From Macrostomum hystrix (Eukaryota > Platyhelminthes > Macrostomidae): DNA of 64,000 nt. Below are positions 1 to 15,000 of the stretch, in pieces. The first letter of the stretch is position 1. Each line of letters begins with the position of its first letter. The translations under genes and the position numbers were made by a program. The stretch is taken from contig CATNEN010000041.1 of the NCBI GenBank assembly GCA_950097015.1, positions 2,769,501-2,833,500 of the forward strand. Direction: 5' to 3'. Below the pieces are notes generated by a model, which was not told the origin of the DNA, ran no database searches, and was given only the letters and a program-made list of their open reading frames with translations.

Positions 1-3000
1 TACTTTCAGCCAGCTGTTATCATCAGAATACATTCAGCCAGCTGTTATTCTCAGAATACATTCAGCCAGCTGTTATACTCAGAATGCATTCAGCCAGCTG
101 TTTTCCTCAGAATACATTCAGCCAGCTGTTATTCTCAGAATACATTCAGCCAGCTGTTATCCTCAGAATACATTCAGCCAGCTGTTATACTCAGAATGCA
201 TTCAGCCAGCTGTTATCCTCAGAATGCATTCAGCCAGCTGTTATACTCAGAATGCATTCAGCCAGCTATTATCACCAGAATGCATTCAGCCAGCTGTTAT
301 TCTCAGAATGCATTCAGCCAGCTGTTATTCTCAGAATACATTCAGCCAGCTGTTATACTCAGAATGCATTCAGGCAGCTGTTATCACCAGAATGCATTCA
401 GCCAGCTGTTATTCTCAGAATACATTCAGCCAGCTGTTATTCTCAGAATGCATTCAGCCAGCTGATTATCATCAGAATACATTCAGCCAGCTGTTATACT
501 CAGAATACATTCAGCCAGCTGTTATACTCAGAATGCATTCAGCCAGCTGTTATACTCAGAATGCATTCAGCCAGCTGTTATCCTCAGAATACATTCAGCC
601 AGCTGTTATTCTCAGAATGCATTCAGCCAGCTGATTATCATCAGAATACATTCAGCCAGCTGTTATCCTCAGAATACATTCAGCCAGCTGTTATACTCAG
701 AATGCATTCAGCCAGCTGTTATACTCAGAATGCATTCAGCCAGCTGTTTTCCTCAGAATACATTCAGCCAGCTGTTATACTCAGAATGCATTCAGCCAGC
801 TGTTTTCCTCAGAATACATTCAGCCAGCTGTTATTCTCAGAATACATTCAGCCAGCTGTTATACTCAGAATGCATTCAGCCAGCTGTTATACTCAGAATG
901 CATTCAGCCAGCTGTTATACTCAGAATGCATTCAGCCAGCTGTTATACTCAGAATGCATTCAGCCAGCTGTTATCCTCAGAATACTTTCAGCCAGCTGTT
1001 ATCATCAGAATACATTCAGCCAGCTGTTATTCTCAGAATACATTCAGCCAGCTGTTATACTCAGAATGCATTCAGCCAGCTGTTTTCCTCAGAATACATT
1101 CAGCCAGCTGTTATTCTCAGAATACATTCAGCCAGCTGTTATACTCAGAATACATTCAGCCAGCTGTTATACTCAGAATGCATTCAGCCAGCTGTTATCC
1201 TCAGAATGCATTCAGCCAGCTGTTATACTCAGAATGCATTCAGCCAGCTGTTATCACCAGAATGCATTCAGCCAGCTGTTATCACCAGAATGCATTCAGC
1301 CAGCTGTTATTCTCAGAATGCATTCAGCCAGCTGTTATTCTCAGAATGCATTCAGCCAGCTGTTATACTCAGAATGCATTCAGGCAGCTGTTATCACCAG
1401 AATGCATTCAGCCAGCTGTTATTCTCAGAATACATTCAGCCAGCTGTTATTCTCAGAATGCATTCAGCCAGCTGATTATCATCAGAATACATTCAGCCAG
1501 CTGTTATACTCAGAATACATTCAGCCAGCTGTTATACTCAGAATGCATTCAGCCAGCTGTTATACTCAGAATGCATTCAGCCAGCTGTTATACTCAGAAT
1601 GCATTCAGCCAGCTGTTATACTCAGAATGCATTCAGCCAGCTGTTATACTCAGAATGCATTCAGCCAGCTGTTATCCTCAGAATACATTCAGCCAGCTGT
1701 TATACTCAGAATACATTCAGCCAGCTGTTATTCTCAGAATACATTCAGCCAGCTGTTATCCTCAGAATGCATTCAGCCAGCTGTTATACTCAGAATGCAT
1801 TCAGCCAGGTGTTATCATCAGAATGCATTCAGGCAGCTGTTTTCCTCAGAATGCATTCAGCCAGCTGTTATCCTCAGAATACATTCAGCCAGCTGTTATA
1901 CTCAGAATACATTCAGCCAGCTGTTATACTCAGAATGCATTCAGGCAGCTGTTATACTCAGAATGCATTCAGCCAGCTGTTATCCTCAGAATACATTCAG
2001 CCAGCTGTTATTCTCAGAATGCATTCAGCCAGCTGATTATCATCAGAATACATTCAGCCAGCTGTTATCCTCAGAATACATTCAGCCAGCTGTTATACTC
2101 AGAATGCATTCAGCCAGCTGTTATACTCAGAATGCATTCAGCCAGCTGTTATCCTCAGAATACATTCAGCCAGCTGTTATACTCAGAATGCATTCAGCCA
2201 GCTGTTTTCCTCAGAATACATTCAGCCAGCTGTTATTCTCAGAATACATTCAGCCAGCTGTTATACTCAGAATGCATTCAGCCAGCTGTTATACTCAGAA
2301 TGCATTCAGGCAGCTGTTTTCCTCAGAATGCATTCAGCCAGCTGTTATCCTCAGAATACTTTCAGCCAGCTGTTATACTCAGAATACATTCAGCCAGCTG
2401 TTATACTCAGAATACATTCAGCCAGCTGTTATACTCAGAATGCATTCAGCCAGCTGTTATACTCAGAATGCATTCAGCCAGCTGTTATCCTCAGAATACA
2501 TTCAGCCAGCTGTTATCCTCAGAATGCATTCAGCCAGCTGTTATACTCAGAATGCATTCAGCCAGCTGTTATCCTCAGAATACATTCAGCCAGCTGTTAT
2601 ACTCAGAATGCATTCACCCAGCTGTTATACTCAGAATGCATTCAGCCAGCTGTTATCATCAGAATACATTCAGCCAGCTGTTATTCTCAGAATACATTCA
2701 GCCAGCTGTTATACTCAGAATGCATTCAGCCAGCTGTTTTCCTCAGAATACATTCAGCCAGCTGTTATTCTCAGAATACATTCAGCCAGCTGTTATACTC
2801 AGAATGCATTCAGGCAGCTGTTTTCCTCAGAATGCATTCAGCCAGCTGTTATCCTCAGAATACATTCAGCCAGCTGTTATACTCAGAATACATTCAGCCA
2901 GCTGTTATACTCAGAATGCATTCAGGCAGCTGTTATACTCAGAATGCATTCAGCCCGCTGTTATCCTCAGAATACATTCAGCCAGCTGTTATTCTCAGAA

Positions 3001-6000
3001 TGCATTCAGCCAGCTGATTATCATCAGAATACATTCAGCCAGCTGTTATCCTCAGAATACATTCAGCCAGCTGTTATACTCAGAATGCATTCAGCCAGCT
3101 GTTATACTCAGAATGCATTCAGCCAGCTGTTATCCTCAGAATACATTCAGCCAGCTGTTATACTCAGAATGCATTCAGCCAGCTGTTTTCCTCAGAATAC
3201 ATTCAGCCAGCTGTTATTCTCAGAATACATTCAGCCAGCTGTTATACTCAGAATGCATTCAGCCAGCTGTTATACTCAGAATGCATTCAGGCAGCTGTTT
3301 TCCTCAGAATGCATTCAGCCAGCTGTTATCCTCAGAATACTTTCAGCCAGCTGTTATACTCAGAATACATTCAGCCAGCTGTTATACTCAGAATACATTC
3401 AGCCAGCTGTTATACTCAGAATGCATTCAGCCAGCTGTTATACTCAGAATGCATTCAGCCAGCTGTTATACTCAGAATGCATTCAGCCAGCTGTTATACT
3501 CAGAATACATTCAGCCAGCTGTTATACTCAGAATGCATTCAGCCAGCTGTTTTCCTCAGAATACATTCAGCCAGCTGTTATACTCAGAATGCATTCAGCC
3601 AGCTGTTATTCTCAGAATACATTCAGCCAGCTGTTATACTCAGAATGCATTCAGCCAGCTGTTATCCTCAGAATACATTCAGCCAGCTGTTATCATCAGA
3701 ATACATTCAGCCAGCTGTTATCCTCAGAAAGCATTCAGCTAGCTGTAATACTCAGAATGCATTCAGCCAGCTGTTATCACCAGAATGCATTCAGCCAGCT
3801 GTTATACTCAGAATGCATTCAGCCAGCTGTTATACTCAGAATGCATTCAGCCAGCTGTTATCCTCAGAATACATTCAGCCAGCTGTTATCCTCAGAATGC
3901 ATTCAGCCAGCTGTTATACTCAGAATGCATTCAGCCAGCTGTTATACTCAGAATGCATTCAGCCAGCTGTTATACTCAGAATGCATTCAGCCAGCTGTTA
4001 TACTCAGAATGCATTCAGCCAGCTGTTATCCTCAGAATACATTCAGCCAGCTGTTATACTCAGAATACATTCAGCCAGCTGTTATTCTCAGAATACATTC
4101 CGCCAGCTGTTATCCTCAGAATGCATTCAGCCAGCTGTTATACTCAGAATGCATTCAGCCAGCTGTTATCATCAGAATACATTCAGCCAGCTGTTATTCT
4201 CAGAATACATTCAGCCAGCTGTTATACTCAGAATGCATTCAGCCAGCTGTTTTCCTCAGAATACATTCAGCCAGCTGTTATTCTCAGAATACATTCAGCC
4301 AGCTGTTATACTCAGAATGCATTCAGCCAGCTGTTATCCTCAGAATACATTCAGCCAGCTGTTATACTCAGAATGCATTCACCCAGCTGTTATACTCAGA
4401 ATGCATTCAGCCAGCTGTTATCATCAGAATACATTCAGCCAGCTGTTATTCTCAGAATACATTCAGCCAGCTGTTATACTCAGAATGCATTCAGCCAGCT
4501 GTTTTCCTCAGAATGCATTCAGCCAGCTGTTATCCTCAGAATACATTCAGCCAGCTGTTATCATCAGAATACATTCAGCCAGCTGTTATACCTCAGAATG
4601 CATTCAGCCAGCTGTTATACTCAGAATGCATTCAGCCAGCTGTTTTCCTCAGAATACATTCAGCCAGCTGTTATACTCAGAATGCATTCAGCCAGCTGTT
4701 TTCCTCAGAATACATTCAGCCAGCTGTTATTCTCAGAATACATTCAGCCAGCTGTTATACTCAGAATGCATTCAGCCAGCTGTTATACTCAGAATGCATT
4801 CAGCCAGCTGTTATACTCAGAATGCATTCAGGCCAGCTGTTATACTCAGAATGCATTCAGCCAGCTGTTATCCTCAGAATACATTCAGCCAGCTGTTATA
4901 CTCAGAATGCATTCAGCCAGCTGTTATCCTCAGAATGCATTCAGCCAGCTGTTATACTCAGAATGCATTCAGCCAGCTGTTATCACCAGAATGCATTCAG
5001 CCAGCTGTTATTCTCAGAAATGCATTCAGCCAGCTGTTATTCCTCAGAATACATTCAGCCAGCTGTTATACTCAGAATGCATTCAGGCAGCTGTTATCAC
5101 CAGAATGCATTCAGCCAGCTGTTATTCTCAGAATACATTCAGCCAGCTGTTATTCTCAGAATGCATTCAGCCAGCTGATTATCATCAGAATACATTCAGC
5201 CAGCTGTTATACTCAGAATACATTCAGCCAGCTGTTATACTCAGAATGCATTCAGCCAGCTGTTATACTCAGAATGCATTCAGCCAGCTGTTATCCTCAG
5301 AATACATTCAGCCAGCTGTTATTCTCAGAATGCATTCAGCCAGCTGATTATCATCAGAATACATTCAGCCAGCTGTTATCCTCAGAATACATTCAGCCAG
5401 CTGTTATACTCAGAATGCATTCAGCCAGCTGTTATACTCAGAATGCATTCAGCCAGCTGTTTTCCTCAGAATACATTCAGCCAGCTGTTATACTCAGAAT
5501 GCATTCAGCCAGCTGTTTTCCTCAGAATACATTCAGCCAGCTGTTATTCTCAGAATACATTCAGCCAGCTGTTATACTCAGAATGCATTCAGCCAGCTGT
5601 TATACTCAGAATGCATTCAGCCAGCTGTTATACTCAGAATGCATTCAGGCAGCTGTTATACTCAGAATGCATTCAGCCAGCTGTTATCCTCAGAATACTT
5701 TCAGCCAGCTGTTATCATCAGAATACATTCAGCCAGCTGTTATTCTCAGAATACATTCAGCCAGCTGTTATACTCAGAATGCATTCAGCCAGCTGTTTTC
5801 CTCAGAATACATTCAGCCAGCTGTTATTCTCAGAATACATTCAGCCAGCTGTTATACTCAGAATACATTCAGCCTGCTGTTATACTCAGAATGCATTCAG
5901 CCAGCTGTTATCCTCAGAATGCATTCAGCCAGCTGTTATACTCAGAATGCATTCAGCCAGCTGTTATCACCAGAATGCATTCAGCCAGCTGTTATCACCA

Positions 6001-9000
6001 GAATGCATTCAGCCAGCTGTTATTCTCAGAATGCATTCAGCCAGCTGTTATTCTCAGAATACATTCAGCCAGCTGTTATACTCAGAATGCATTCAGGCAG
6101 CTGTTATCACCAGAATGCATTCAGCCAGCTGTTATTCTCAGAATACATTCAGCCAGCTGTTATTCTCAGAATGCATTCAGCCAGCTGATTATCATCAGAA
6201 TACATTCAGCCAGCTGTTATACTCAGAATGCATTCAGCCAGCTGTTATACTCAGAATGCATTCAGCCAGCTGTTATCCTCAGAATACATTCAGCCAGCTG
6301 TTATTCTCAGAATGCATTCAGCCAGCTGATTATCATCAGAATACATTCAGCCAGCTGTTATCCTCAGAATACATTCAGCCAGCTGTTATACTCAGAATGC
6401 ATTCAGCCAGCTGTTATACTCAGAATACATTCAGCCAGCTGTTATACTCAGAATGCATTCAGCCAGCTGTTATCCTCAGAATGCATTCAGCCAGCTGTTA
6501 TACTCAGAATGCATTCAGCCAGCTGTTATCCTCAGAATACATTCAGCCAGCTGTTATACTCAGAATGCATTCAGCCAGCTGTTTTCCTCAGAATACATTC
6601 AGCCAGCTGTTATTCTCAGAATACATTCAGCCAGCTGTTATTCTCAGAATGCATTCAGCCAGCTGTTATACTCAGAATGCATTCAGGCAGCTGTTTTCCT
6701 CAGAATGCATTCAGCCAGCTGTTATCCTCAGAATACTTTCAGCCAGCTGTTATACTCAGAATACATTCAGCCAGCTGTTATACTCAGAATACATTCAGCC
6801 AGCTGTTATACTCAGAATGCATTCAGCCAGCTGTTATACTCAGAATGCATTCAGCCAGCTGTTATACTCAGAATGCATTCAGCCAGCTGTTATACTCAGA
6901 ATACATTCAGCCAGCTGTTATACTCAGAATGCATTCAGCCAGCTGTTTTCCTCAGAATACATTCAGCCAGCTGTTATACTCAGAATGCATTCAGCCAGCT
7001 GTTATTCTCAGAATACATTCAGCCAGCTGTTATACTCAGAATGCATTCAGCCAGCTGTTATCCTCAGAATACATTCAGCCAGCTGTTATCATCAGAATAC
7101 ATTCAGCCAGCTGTTATCCTCAGAATGCATTCAGCTAGCTGTAATACTCAGAATGCATTCAGCCAGCTGTTATCACCAGAATGCATTCAGCCAGCTGTTA
7201 TACTCAGAATGCATTCAGCCAGCTGTTATACTCAGAATGCATTCAGCCAGCTGTTATCCTCAGAATACATTCAGCCAGCTGTTATCCTCAGAATGCATTC
7301 AGCCAGCTGTTATACTCAGAATGCATTCAGCCAGCTGTTATACTCAGAATGCATTCAGCCAGCTGTTATACTCAGAATGCATTCAGCCAGCTGTTATACT
7401 CAGAATGCATTCAGCCAGCTGTTATCCTCAGAATACATTCAGCCAGCTGTTATACTCAGAATACATTCAGCCAGCTGTTATTCTCAGAATACATTCAGCC
7501 AGCTGTTATCCTCAGAATGCATTCAGCCAGCTGTTATACTCAGAATGCATTCAGCCAGCTGTTATCATCAGAATACATTCAGCCAGCTGTTATTCTCAGA
7601 ATACATTCAGCCAGCTGTTATACTCAGAATGCATTCAGCCAGCTGTTTTCCTCAGAATACATTCAGCCAGCTGTTATTCTCAGAATACATTCAGCCAGCT
7701 GTTATACTCAGAATGCATTCAGCCAGCTGTTATACTCAGAATGCATTCAGCCAGCTGTTATACTCAGAATGCATTCAGCCAGCTGTTATACTCAGAATGC
7801 ATTCAGCCAGCTGTTATCCTCAGAATACATTCAGCCAGCTGTTATTCTCAGAATACATTCAGCCAGCTGTTATTCTCAGAATGCATTCAGCCAGCTGTTT
7901 TCCTCAGAATACATTCAGCCAGCTGTTATTCTCAGAATACATTCAGCCAGCTGTTATACTCAGAATGCATTCAGGCAGCTGTTTTCCTCAGAATGCATTC
8001 AGCCAGCTGTTATCCTCAGAATACATTCAGCCAGCTGTTATACTCAGAATACATTCAGCCAGCTGTTATACTCAGAATGCATTCAGGCAGCTGTTATACT
8101 CAGAATGCATTCAGCCAGCTGTTATCCTCAGAATACATTCAGCCAGCTGTTATTCTCAGAATGCATTCAGCCAGCTGATTATCATCAGAATACATTCAGC
8201 CAGCTGTTATCCTCAGAATACATTCAGCCAGCTGTTATACTCAGAATGCATTCAGCCAGCTGTTATACTCAGAATGCATTCAGCCAGCTGTTATCCTCAG
8301 AATACATTCAGCCAGCTGTTATACTCAGAATGCATTCAGCCAGCTGTTTTCCTCAGAATACATTCAGCCAGCTGTTATTCTCAGAATACATTCAGCCAGC
8401 TGTTATACTCAGAATGCATTCAGCCAGCTGTTATACTCAGAATGCATTCAGGCAGCTGTTTTCCTCAGAATGCATTCAGCCAGCTGTTATCCTCAGAATA
8501 CTTTCAGCCAGCTGTTATACTCAGAATACATTCAGCCAGCTGTTATACTCAGAATACATTCAGCCAGCTGTTATACTCAGAATGCATTCAGCCAGCTGTT
8601 ATACTCAGAATGCATTCAGCCAGCTGTTATACTCAGAATGCATTCAGCCAGCTGTTATACTCAGAATACATTCAGCCAGCTGTTATACTCAGAATGCATT
8701 CAGCCAGCTGTTTTCCTCAGAATACATTCAGCCAGCTGTTATACTCAGAATGCATTCAGCCAGCTGTTATTCTCAGAATACATTCAGCCAGCTGTTATAC
8801 TCAGAATGCATTCAGCCAGCTGTTATCCTCAGAATACATTCAGCCAGCTGTTATCATCAGAATACATTCAGCCAGCTGTTATCCTCAGAATGCATTCAGC
8901 TAGCTGTAATACTCAGAATGCATTCAGCCAGCTGTTATCACCAGAATGCATTCAGCCAGCTGTTATACTCAGAATGCATTCAGCCAGCTGTTATACTCAG

Positions 9001-12000
9001 AATGCATTCAGCCAGCTGTTATACTCAGAATGCATTCAGCCAGCTGTTATCATCAGAATGCATTCAGCCAGCTGTTATCCTCAGAATACATTCAGCCAGC
9101 TGTTATCCTCAGAATACATTCAGCCAGCTGTTATTCTCAGAATGCATTCAGCCAGCTGTTATACTCAGAATGCATTCAGGCAGCTGTTATCACCAGAATG
9201 CATTCAGCCAGCTGTTATCACCAGAATGCATTCAGCCAGCTGTTATTCTCAGAATACATTCAGCCAGCTGTTATTCTCAGAATACATTCAGCCAGCTGTT
9301 ATTCTCAGAATACATTCAGCCAGCTGTTATTCTCAGAATACATTCAGCCAGCTGTTATTCTCAGAATGCATTCAGCCAGCTGTTATACTCAGAATGCATT
9401 CAGCTAGCTGTTATCCTCAGAATGCATTCAGCCAGCTGTTATCATCAGAATACATTCAGCCAGCTGTTATACTCAGAATGCATTCAGCCAGCTGTTATCC
9501 TCAGAATGCATTCAGCTAGCTGTTATACTCAGAATACATTCAGCCAGCTGTTATACTCAGAATGCATTCAGCCAGCTGTTATCCTCAGAATGCATTCAGC
9601 CAGCTGTTATACTCAGAATGCATTCAGCCAGCTGTTATCACCAGAATGCATTCAGCCAGCTGTTATCACCAGAATGCATTCAGCCAGCTGTTATTCTCAG
9701 AATGCATTCAGCCAGCTGTTATTCTCAGAATACATTCAGCCAGCTGTTATACTCAGAATGCATTCAGGCAGCTGTTATCACCAGAATGCATTCAGCCAGC
9801 TGTTATTCTCAGAATACATTCAGCCAGCTGTTATTCTCAGAATGCATTCAGCCAGCTGATTATCATCAGAATACATTCAGCCAGCTGTTATCCTCAGAAT
9901 ACATTCAGCCAGCTGTTATACTCAGAATGCATTCAGCCAGCTGTTATACTCAGAATGCATTCAGCCAGCTGTTATCCTCAGAATACATTCAGCCAGCTGT
10001 TATTCTCAGAATGCATTCAGCCAGCTGATTATCATCAGAATACATTCAGCCAGCTGTTATCCTCAGAATACATTCAGCCAGCTGTTATACTCAGAATGCA
10101 TTCAGCCAGCTGTTATACTCAGAATGCATTCAGCCAGCTGTTATCCTCAGAATACATTCAGCCAGCTGTTATACTCAGAATGCATTCAGCCAGCTGTTTT
10201 CCTCAGAAAACATTCAGCCAGCTGTTATTCTCAGAATACATTCAGCCAGCTGTTATACTCAGAATGCATTCAGCCAGCTGTTATACTCAGAATGCATTCA
10301 GGCAGCTGTTTTCCTCAGAATGCATTCAGCCAGCTGTTATCCTCAGAATACTTTCAGCCAGCTGTTATACTCAGAATACATTCAGCCAGCTGTTATACTC
10401 AGAATACATTCAGCCAGCTGTTATACTCAGAATGCATTCAGCCAGCTGTTATACTCAGAATGCATTCAGCCAGCTGTTATACTCAGAATGCATTCAGCCA
10501 GCTGTTATACTCAGAATACATTCAGCCAGCTGTTATACTCAGAATGCATTCAGCCAGCTGTTTTCCTCAGAATACATTCAGCCAGCTGTTATACTCAGAA
10601 TGCATTCAGCCAGCTGTTATTCTCAGAATACATTCAGGCAGCTGTTATACTCAGAATGCATTCAGCCAGCTGTTATCCTCAGAATACATTCAGCCAGCTG
10701 TTATCATCAGAATACATTCAGCCAGCTGTTATCCTCAGAATGCATTCAGCTAGCTGTAATACTCAGAATGCATTCAGCCAGCTGTTATCACCAGAATGCA
10801 TTCAGCCAGCTGTTATACTCAGAATGCATTCAGCCAGCTGTTATACTCAGAATGCATTCAGCCAGCTGTTATCCTCAGAATACATTCAGCCAGCTGTTAT
10901 TCTCAGAATGCATTCAGCCAGCTGATTATCATCAGAATACATTCAGCCAGCTGTTATCCTCAGAATACATTCAGCCAGCTGTTATACTCAGAATGCATTC
11001 AGCCAGCTGTTATACTCAGAATGCATTCAGCCAGCTGTTATCCTCAGAATACATTCAGCCAGCTGTTATACTCAGAATGCATTCAGCCAGCTGTTTTCCT
11101 CAGAATACATTCAGCCAGCTGTTATTCTCAGAATACATTCAGCCAGCTGTTATACTCAGAATGCATTCAGGCAGCTGTTATCACCAGAATGCATTCAGGC
11201 AGCTGTTATCACCAGAATGCATTCAGCCAGCTGTTATTCTCAGAATACATTCAGCCAGCTGTTATTCTCAGAATGCATTCAGCCAGCTGATTATCATCAG
11301 AATACATTCAGCCAGCTGTTATACTCAGAATACATTCAGCCAGCTGTTATACTCAGAATGCATTCAGCCAGCTGTTATACTCAGAATGCATTCAGCCAGC
11401 TGTTATCCTCAGAATACATTCAGCCAGCTGTTATTCTCAGAATGCATTCAGCCAGCTGATTATCATCAGAATACATTCAGCCAGCTGTTATCCTCAGAAT
11501 ACATTCAGCCAGCTGTTATACTCAGAATGCATTCAGCCAGCTGTTATACTCAGAATGCATTCAGCCAGCTGTTTTCCTCAGAATACATTCAGCCAGCTGT
11601 TATACTCAGAATGCATTCAGCCAGCTGTTTTCCTCAGAATACATTCAGCCAGCTGTTATTCTCAGAATACATTCAGCCAGCTGTTATACTCAGAATGCAT
11701 TCAGCCAGCTGTTATACTCAGAATGCATTCAGCCAGCTGTTATACTCAGAATGCATTCAGGCAGCTGTTATACTCAGAATGCATTCAGCCAGCTGTTATC
11801 CTCAGAATACTTTCAGCCAGCTGTTATCATCAGAATACATTCAGCCAGCTGTTATTCTCAGAATACATTCAGCCAGCTGTTATACTCAGAATGCATTCAG
11901 CCAGCTGTTTTCCTCAGAATACATTCAGCCAGCTGTTATTCTCAGAATACATTCAGCCAGCTGTTATACTCAGAATACATTCAGCCAGCTGTTATACTCA

Positions 12001-15000
12001 GAATGCATTCAGCCAGCTGTTATCCTCAGAATGCATTCAGCCAGCTGTTATACTCAGAATGCATTCAGCCAGCTGTTATCACCAGAATGCATTCAGCCAG
12101 CTGTTATCACCAGAATGCATTCAGCCAGCTGTTATTCTCAGAATGCATTCAGCCAGCTGTTATTCTCAGAATACATTCAGCCAGCTGTTATACTCAGAAT
12201 GCATTCAGGCAGCTGTTATCACCAGAATGCATTCAGCCAGCTGTTATTCTCAGAATACATTCAGCCAGCTGTTATTCTCAGAATGCATTCAGCCAGCTGA
12301 TTATCATCAGAATACATTCAGCCAGCTGTTATACTCAGAATACATTCAGCCAGCTGTTATACTCAGAATGCATTCAGCCAGCTGTTATACTCAGAATGCA
12401 TTCAGCCAGCTGTTATCCTCAGAATACATTCAGCCAGCTGTTATTCTCAGAATGCATTCAGCCAGCTGATTATCATCAGAATACATTCAGCCAGCTGTTA
12501 TCCTCAGAATACATTCAGCCAGCTGTTATACTCAGAATGCATTCAGCCAGCTGTTATACTCAGAATACATTCAGCCAGCTGTTATACTCAGAATGCATTC
12601 AGCCAGCTGTTATCCTCAGAATGCATTCAGCCAGCTGTTATACTCAGAATGCATTCAGCCAGCTGTTATCCTCAGAATACATTCAGCCAGCTGTTATACT
12701 CAGAATGCATTCAGCCAGCTGTTTTCCTCAGAATACATTCAGCCAGCTGTTATTCTCAGAATACATTCAGCCAGCTGTTATTCTCAGAATGCATTCAGCC
12801 AGCTGTTATACTCAGAATGCATTCAGGCAGCTGTTTTCCTCAGAATGCATTCAGCCAGCTGTTATCCTCAGAATACTTTCAGCCAGCTGTTATACTCAGA
12901 ATACATTCAGCCAGCTGTTATACTCAGAATACATTCAGCCAGCTGTTATACTCAGAATGCATTCAGCCAGCTGTTATACTCAGAATGCATTCAGCCAGCT
13001 GTTATACTCAGAATGCATTCAGCCAGCTGTTATACTCAGAATACATTCAGCCAGCTGTTATACTCAGAATGCATTCAGCCAGCTGTTTTCCTCAGAATAC
13101 ATTCAGCCAGCTGTTATACTCAGAATGCATTCAGCCAGCTGTTATTCTCAGAATACATTCAGCCAGCTGTTATACTCAGAATGCATTCAGCTAGCTGTAA
13201 TACTCAGAATGCATTCAGCCAGCTGTTATCACCAGAATGCATTCAGCCAGCTGTTATACTCAGAATGCATTCAGCCAGCTGTTATACTCAGAATGCATTC
13301 AGCCAGCTGTTATCCTCAGAATACATTCAGCCAGCTGTTATCCTCAGAATGCATTCAGCCAGCTGTTATACTCAGAATGCATTCAGCCAGCTGTTATACT
13401 CAGAATGCATTCAGCCAGCTGTTATACTCAGAATGCATTCAGCCAGCTGTTATCCTCAGAATGCATTCAGCCAGCTGTTATCCTCAGAATACATTCAGCC
13501 AGCTGTTATACTCAGAATACATTCAGCCAGCTGTTATTCTCAGAATACATTCAGCCAGCTGTTATCCTCAGAATGCATTCAGCCAGCTGTTATACTCAGA
13601 ATGCATTCAGCCAGCTGTTATCATCAGAATACATTCAGCCAGCTGTTATTCTCAGAATACATTCAGCCAGCTGTTATACTCAGAATGCATTCAGCCAGCT
13701 GTTTTCCTCAGAATACATTCAGCCAGCTGTTATTCTCAGAATACATTCAGCCAGCTGTTATACTCAGAATGCATTCAGCCAGCTGTTATCCTCAGAATAC
13801 ATTCAGCCAGCTGTTATACTCAGAATGCATTCACCCAGCTGTTATACTCAGAATGCATTCAGCCAGCTGTTATCATCAGAATACATTCAGCCAGCTGTTA
13901 TTCTCAGAATACATTCAGCCAGCTGTTATTCTCAGAATGCATTCAGCCAGCTGTTTTCCTCAGAATACATTCAGCCAGCTGTTATTCTCAGAATACATTC
14001 AGCCAGCTGTTATACTCAGAATGCATTCAGGCAGCTGTTTTCCTCAGAATGCATTCAGCCAGCTGTTATCCTCAGAATACATTCAGCCAGCTGTTATACT
14101 CAGAATACATTCAGCCAGCTGTTATACTCAGAATGCATTCAGGCAGCTGTTATACTCAGAATGCATTCAGCCAGCTGTTATCCTCAGAATACATTCAGCC
14201 AGCTGTTATTCTCAGAATGCATTCAGCCAGCTGATTATCATCAGAATACATTCAGCCAGCTGTTATCCTCAGAATACATTCAGCCAGCTGTTATACTCAG
14301 AATGCATTCAGCCAGCTGTTATACTCAGAATGCATTCAGCCAGCTGTTATCCTCAGAATACATTCAGCCAGCTGTTATACTCAGAATGCATTCAGCCAGC
14401 TGTTTTCCTCAGAATACATTCAGCCAGCTGTTATTCTCAGAATACATTCAGCCAGCTGTTATACTCAGAATGCATTCAGCCAGCTGTTATACTCAGAATG
14501 CATTCAGGCAGCTGTTTTCCTCAGAATGCATTCAGCCAGCTGTTATCCTCAGAATACTTTCAGCCAGCTGTTATACTCAGAATACATTCAGCCAGCTGTT
14601 ATACTCAGAATACATTCAGCCAGCTGTTATACTCAGAATGCATTCAGCCAGCTGTTATACTCAGAATGCATTCAGCCAGCTGTTATACTCAGAATGCATT
14701 CAGCCAGCTGTTATACTCAGAATACATTCAGCCAGCTGTTATACTCAGAATGCATTCAGCCAGCTGTTTTCCTCAGAATACATTCAGCCAGCTGTTATAC
14801 TCAGAATGCATTCAGCCAGCTGTTATTCTCAGAATACATTCAGCCAGCTGTTATACTCAGAATGCATTCAGCCAGCTGTTATCCTCAGAATACATTCAGC
14901 CAGCTGTTATCATCAGAATACATTCAGCCAGCTGTTATCCTCAGAATGCATTCAGCTAGCTGTAATACTCAGAATGCATTCAGCCAGCTGTTATCACCAG

